From positions 127,786 to 191,785 of the forward strand of contig DLST01000007.1 in NCBI GenBank assembly GCA_002500745.1: a DNA stretch of 64,000 bases. The letters run 5' to 3'. Position 1 is the stretch's first letter. Each line of letters begins with the position of its first letter. The stretch comes from Sphingobacterium sp. UBA7855. Its GTDB lineage: Bacteria > Bacteroidota > Bacteroidia > Sphingobacteriales > Sphingobacteriaceae. Shown here piece by piece: positions 61,519 to 64,000 of this stretch. The notes under the pieces are model-generated. The model saw nothing but the letters and a program-made list of their open reading frames with translations, was not told the DNA's origin and did no database searches. Position numbers and translations under genes: made by a program.

Positions 61519-62448
61519 TTAAAGATTGTTAAAGCCTATCGTTCTCCTAAATTCAAGGGGTGAAACCGATGTCTTCTTTTTAAATAACCGATTGAGGGAC
61601 TGTGGTTGTTCAAATCCAAGCTGATAGGCGATTTCGGCGACAGAAAGTTGAGACCGTGAAAGCAGATTTTTTGCTTTTTCGATGACCTTATGTTGGATGT
61701 GGTTCTGTGCGCTCTCACCGGTTTGCGCTCGCAGTAGATCGCTTAAATAGTTTTTTGACATATGCAGCCGTTCCGCAAAATACCCTACCTGCGGAAGGCT
61801 GGTACGTGCTGTGTCGGAGTCAAAGTATTCATCAAGCAGTTGCTCAAACCGGCTTACCAACGGTATATTGTGTGCCTTACGGGTGATAAACTGACGGTCA
61901 TAAAAGCGCTGTGCATACACAAGTAACAATGCTATGAAACTGACAATGGCATCTTGGCTGTAGCTGTCAATCGTGCTTTCATATTCGCTCAAAATTCCCT
62001 TTCCGATCGTTCTGATCTGCTGCTTTTCCTTTTCGGATAGGAAAAGTGCTTCATTGACTTCATAGTCGAAAAAGCTATAGTTACCGATGTTGTTTGCCAA
62101 GTCATAGGTGCGGATAAAATCTGGATGGAAAACAACCGAATAGCCAACTTTGACATCAGAGCTCGTCGGATCTACAGTAATGGTCTGCCCGGGCTTGAAG
62201 AAGGTCATTAGGCCTTCGCGAAAGTCGTATTGATGGGGGCCATAGCGTAATACGCACTGTGCATCTTCTTTGACGGAAATGCAATACAGATTGAGCAGAA
62301 AGGTGGTTTCTACCGATGGATGTGTATGCTTGTTCTTCGAGAAATCGATGATACTGAAAAGCGGATGCTGCGGTTTGGGCAACTGCAATGCTTCATGATA
62401 CTCCGCGATGGAATTTACCTTAACAAATGCTGGTTCTTTCTTTGACAT
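61519..62448 (-). CDS. AraC-family regulator
   Basis: About 309 residues from ATG 62448; a start at 62466 adds six residues. The N-terminal half has a cupin-like pattern (LRYGPHQYDFREGLMTFFKPG) and the C-terminal half the AraC domain (VGYFAERLHMSKNYLSDLLRAQTG and VAEIAYQLGFEQPQSLNRLFKKKTSVSPLEF). It lies between the desaturase and the aldo-keto reductase genes, all on the minus strand, and may control either. The upstream hairpin at 62518-62550 separates it from the reductase gene. Confidence 0.9.
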   Translation of the reverse strand: MSKKEPAFVKVNSIAEYHEALQLPKPQHPLFSIIDFSKNKHTHPSVETTFLLNLYCISVKEDAQCVLRYGPHQYDFREGLMTFFKPGQTITVDPTSSDVKVGYSVVFHPDFIRTYDLANNIGNYSFFDYEVNEALFLSEKEKQQIRTIGKGILSEYESTIDSYSQDAIVSFIALLLVYAQRFYDRQFITRKAHNIPLVSRFEQLLDEYFDSDTARTSLPQVGYFAERLHMSKNYLSDLLRAQTGESAQNHIQHKVIEKAKNLLSRSQLSVAEIAYQLGFEQPQSLNRLFKKKTSVSPLEFRRTIGFNNL

Positions 62449-62517
62449 GTTCGTAGTAGCTATCAAATATCTTTGACGTTTTTGTATTGCCTAGCGTATG
62501 ATAGGCTAATTTAAGTA

Positions 62518-62550
62518 AAATGTCATGCGCTTTGGGCAAACATGACATTT
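62518..62550 (-). terminator. Stem-loop after the aldo-keto reductase gene
   Basis: AAATGTCATG (62518-62527) pairs perfectly with CATGACATTT (62541-62550) around a 13-base loop. It is 8 bases past the stop codon of the reductase gene read on the minus strand; the T run on that strand is weak (TTTTAC). Confidence 0.55.
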
Positions 62551-62557
62551 ATATTTT

Positions 62558-63553
62558 TTACGATTGCAGCGGTATACTGACATCGCGCGATCCGGTATCT
62601 AATCCTACAGGTAGAATAGCTTCAATGCGCTGTATCTCCTGGGCAGTCAATAGGATTTCGGTGGCTGCAATATTCTGCTCCACATAGCGCACTTTTTTAG
62701 TTCCAGGGATAGGCACAATGTCTTTTTGGATGAGCCAGGCAAGGGCGAGCTGCGATGGCGTAACTTGTTTTTCTACACCCAATCGTTCAAGCTCGCGTAC
62801 GAGTTCCAGATTTTTGTAAAACTGCTCGCCCTGAAATCGTGGAATAAGTCTGCGAAAATCATCTGCTGGAATATCGTCCGGCGACTTGATTTCTCCTGTA
62901 AGAAAGCCGCGGCCCAAAGGGGAGTAGGCCACCAGGCCGATGCCCTCCGTTTGTGTGAGTTCGTATACACCGTTGGTTTCCACCTCACGTCCGAAGAGGG
63001 AAATTTCATTTTGCACAGCCGTAATCGGATAGGTAGCATGTGCTTTTTTTATTTGCTCGGCACTGACTTCTGATATGCCTATATACCGCACCTTACCCGC
63101 TTTGACCAGTTCGGCCATGGCACCGACAGTTTCTTCAATAGGCACATTGGGGTCGGGTCGGTGCATATAGTATAGATCAATGACGTCGGTATCGATATTT
63201 TTTAGGGATCGTTCGATTGACTTCTGGATATAATCTGGCCGGCCATTTATACGCCAGGTCACTTGACCACTGGCATCAATCTCAAAGCCGAATTTGCTGG
63301 CGATGATAAACTCATTCCGTTTCCCCCTGATGGCCTTGGCGATAAGCTTTTCGTTTTCAAAAGGACCGTAAAGATCGGCAGTATCCAAAAAGTTTCCACC
63401 GAGTGCTAAGGATCGATGGATGGTCGCAATGGATTCTTTTTCGTCGGCCTTACCGTAAATATCGCCTGTGGATGCAAAACTGCTCATGCCCATACAGCCG
63501 AGACCTATCATTGGAATTTCTAGCCCTTGGCTGCCTAGTTTTCTTGTTTTCAT
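62558..63553 (-). CDS. Aldo-keto reductase
   Basis: 331 residues of (beta/alpha)8 barrel. The catalytic tetrad is visible as Asp57, Tyr62 (FLDTADLYGPFENEKL), Lys87 (IASKFG) and His131 (YYMHRPDPN). The late section VPIPGTKKVRYVEQN binds the phosphate of NADP. It reduces aldehydes or ketones with NADPH; the substrate is open. It belongs to the AKR13/YakC-like branch, which is common beside AraC genes in Bacteroidota. The start MKTRKLGSQGLEIPMIGLGCMG is standard. Confidence 0.93.
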   Translation of the reverse strand: MKTRKLGSQGLEIPMIGLGCMGMSSFASTGDIYGKADEKESIATIHRSLALGGNFLDTADLYGPFENEKLIAKAIRGKRNEFIIASKFGFEIDASGQVTWRINGRPDYIQKSIERSLKNIDTDVIDLYYMHRPDPNVPIEETVGAMAELVKAGKVRYIGISEVSAEQIKKAHATYPITAVQNEISLFGREVETNGVYELTQTEGIGLVAYSPLGRGFLTGEIKSPDDIPADDFRRLIPRFQGEQFYKNLELVRELERLGVEKQVTPSQLALAWLIQKDIVPIPGTKKVRYVEQNIAATEILLTAQEIQRIEAILPVGLDTGSRDVSIPLQS

Positions 63554-63884
63554 TTGATGCTATTTTTTTGTTACTCAAAATTACAGTGAAAGATCTGTTG
63601 GGTACTTACCCCAATTACAGAATAATGTAACCGAATTACGGATCGTAACGTATACTTCCCCGTATACCTTTTGGTAGGTGCTCCGGTGATCAGAGCAACT
63701 AAGGGATCTCGTTGATGGATAGGCAGAACGAGGCGACCGCATGGCAACGAATGTCGGCACAGCGATGACGAATTGTAAACGGCTGCAGTTAAATATTAAA
63801 TCGCTGAACAAATCGATCATAAAAACGCTTAAATTACATCAAAATTGAGCCCATGATAGGCTTCAATGGATAATTTAAATAATC
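63554..63884. other. Upstream region of the AKR gene and of the truncated exported protein gene
   Basis: No supported gene. A repeated GTATAC (63650-63655 and 63662-63667, six bases apart, forming an inverted repeat) is the only notable element and may be an operator. The region before 63885 is A+T-rich and holds the promoter of the next gene. Confidence 0.35.
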
Positions 63885-64000
63885 ATGATGAGAAAATATT
63901 GTTCTATACTGCTTCTTCTAGCAGCTTTAGTCGGAAATGTAGAGGCGCAAATAGTAACGACTAAACTGCTCCCGCAGCGGATACCCGCAGGTTTTGACCG
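63885..64000 (+). CDS. Exported protein, 3' end outside the window
   Basis: Two consecutive ATG codons (63885, 63888) start a frame with a signal peptide: KYCSILLLLAALVGNVEAQ, cleavage likely after GNVEA or NVEAQ near residue 22. The readable part ends at TTKLLPQRIPAGFD, so only about 38 residues are visible. The start is typical of Bacteroidota exported proteins. The family cannot be named. Confidence 0.6.
   Translation, partial: MMRKYCSILLLLAALVGNVEAQIVTTKLLPQRIPAGFD

Noticed and set aside
1..64000. CRISPR arrays, tRNA and rRNA genes, transposases or integrases
   Set aside because: No repeated spacer-repeat pattern, no cloverleaf with T-loop signature and no transposase or integrase motif was recognised in any frame.

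Overview
The window looks like the chromosome of a Bacteroidota bacterium, most likely a Sphingobacterium or close relative. This is inferred from two SusC/SusD outer-membrane systems, a FecI-type sigma/FecR-type anti-sigma pair, many AraC regulators, C10 and C11 lipoprotein peptidases, a DUF6266 remnant and a -33 TTG / -7 TAnnTTTG style promoter. No tRNA, rRNA, CRISPR array or insertion sequence was recognised.

Layout. 1-6.4 kb is A+T-rich accessory DNA: a reverse transcriptase-nitrilase fusion with a membrane partner (type 1 defence RT, DRT1), a small membrane protein, and an XRE regulator with a membrane-anchored partner. 6.4-7.4 kb is non-coding except perhaps one short ORF, and holds a strongly folded RNA of about 260 nt. 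7.4-13.5 kb is a SusC-SusD-TlpA nutrient uptake operon. 13.6-17.4 kb has a small exported protein, an AraC regulator, a membrane LytTR-like protein and a GNAT enzyme, followed by a DUF6266 remnant.

18.2-27.2 kb is the most distinctive part, a second A+T-rich island. A TetR regulator with a TTG start is followed by an alpha-oxoamine synthase and then by five consecutive lipoproteins: an active C10 cysteine protease, a protein-glutaminase-like deamidase, an unknown lipoprotein, a C11 clostripain-like protease and a C10 pseudoprotease lacking its catalytic Cys. A paralogous TetR gene faces them at the far end. Related palindromes built on ACC-ATTT-GGT lie before the first TetR gene, before and after the oxoamine synthase gene, and inside the promoter of the lipoprotein operon. 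This suggests one regulon in which a small molecule made by the synthase may control a surface protein-processing kit.

27.4-30 kb is an arsenic operon (arsR, DUF6428, arsC-like, acr3) with two copies of the likely ArsR operator. 30-36 kb holds stress and regulatory genes (DUF1398, Crp/Fnr, AhpD-like, NAD(P)-binding oxidoreductase, AraC, GNAT, DHA2 efflux pump). 35.9-47.7 kb is a second Sus-type locus under an ECF sigma/anti-sigma pair: an STN-containing SusC, SusD, a metallopeptidase-like lipoprotein without HExxH, two thioredoxin-fold proteins and a trypsin-like protease. 47.8-55 kb has a flavin reductase and an OMF-RND-MFP tripartite efflux operon ending in a clear terminator. 55.2-64 kb holds oxidoreductases, an acyl desaturase and three AraC regulators, and ends in a truncated exported protein.
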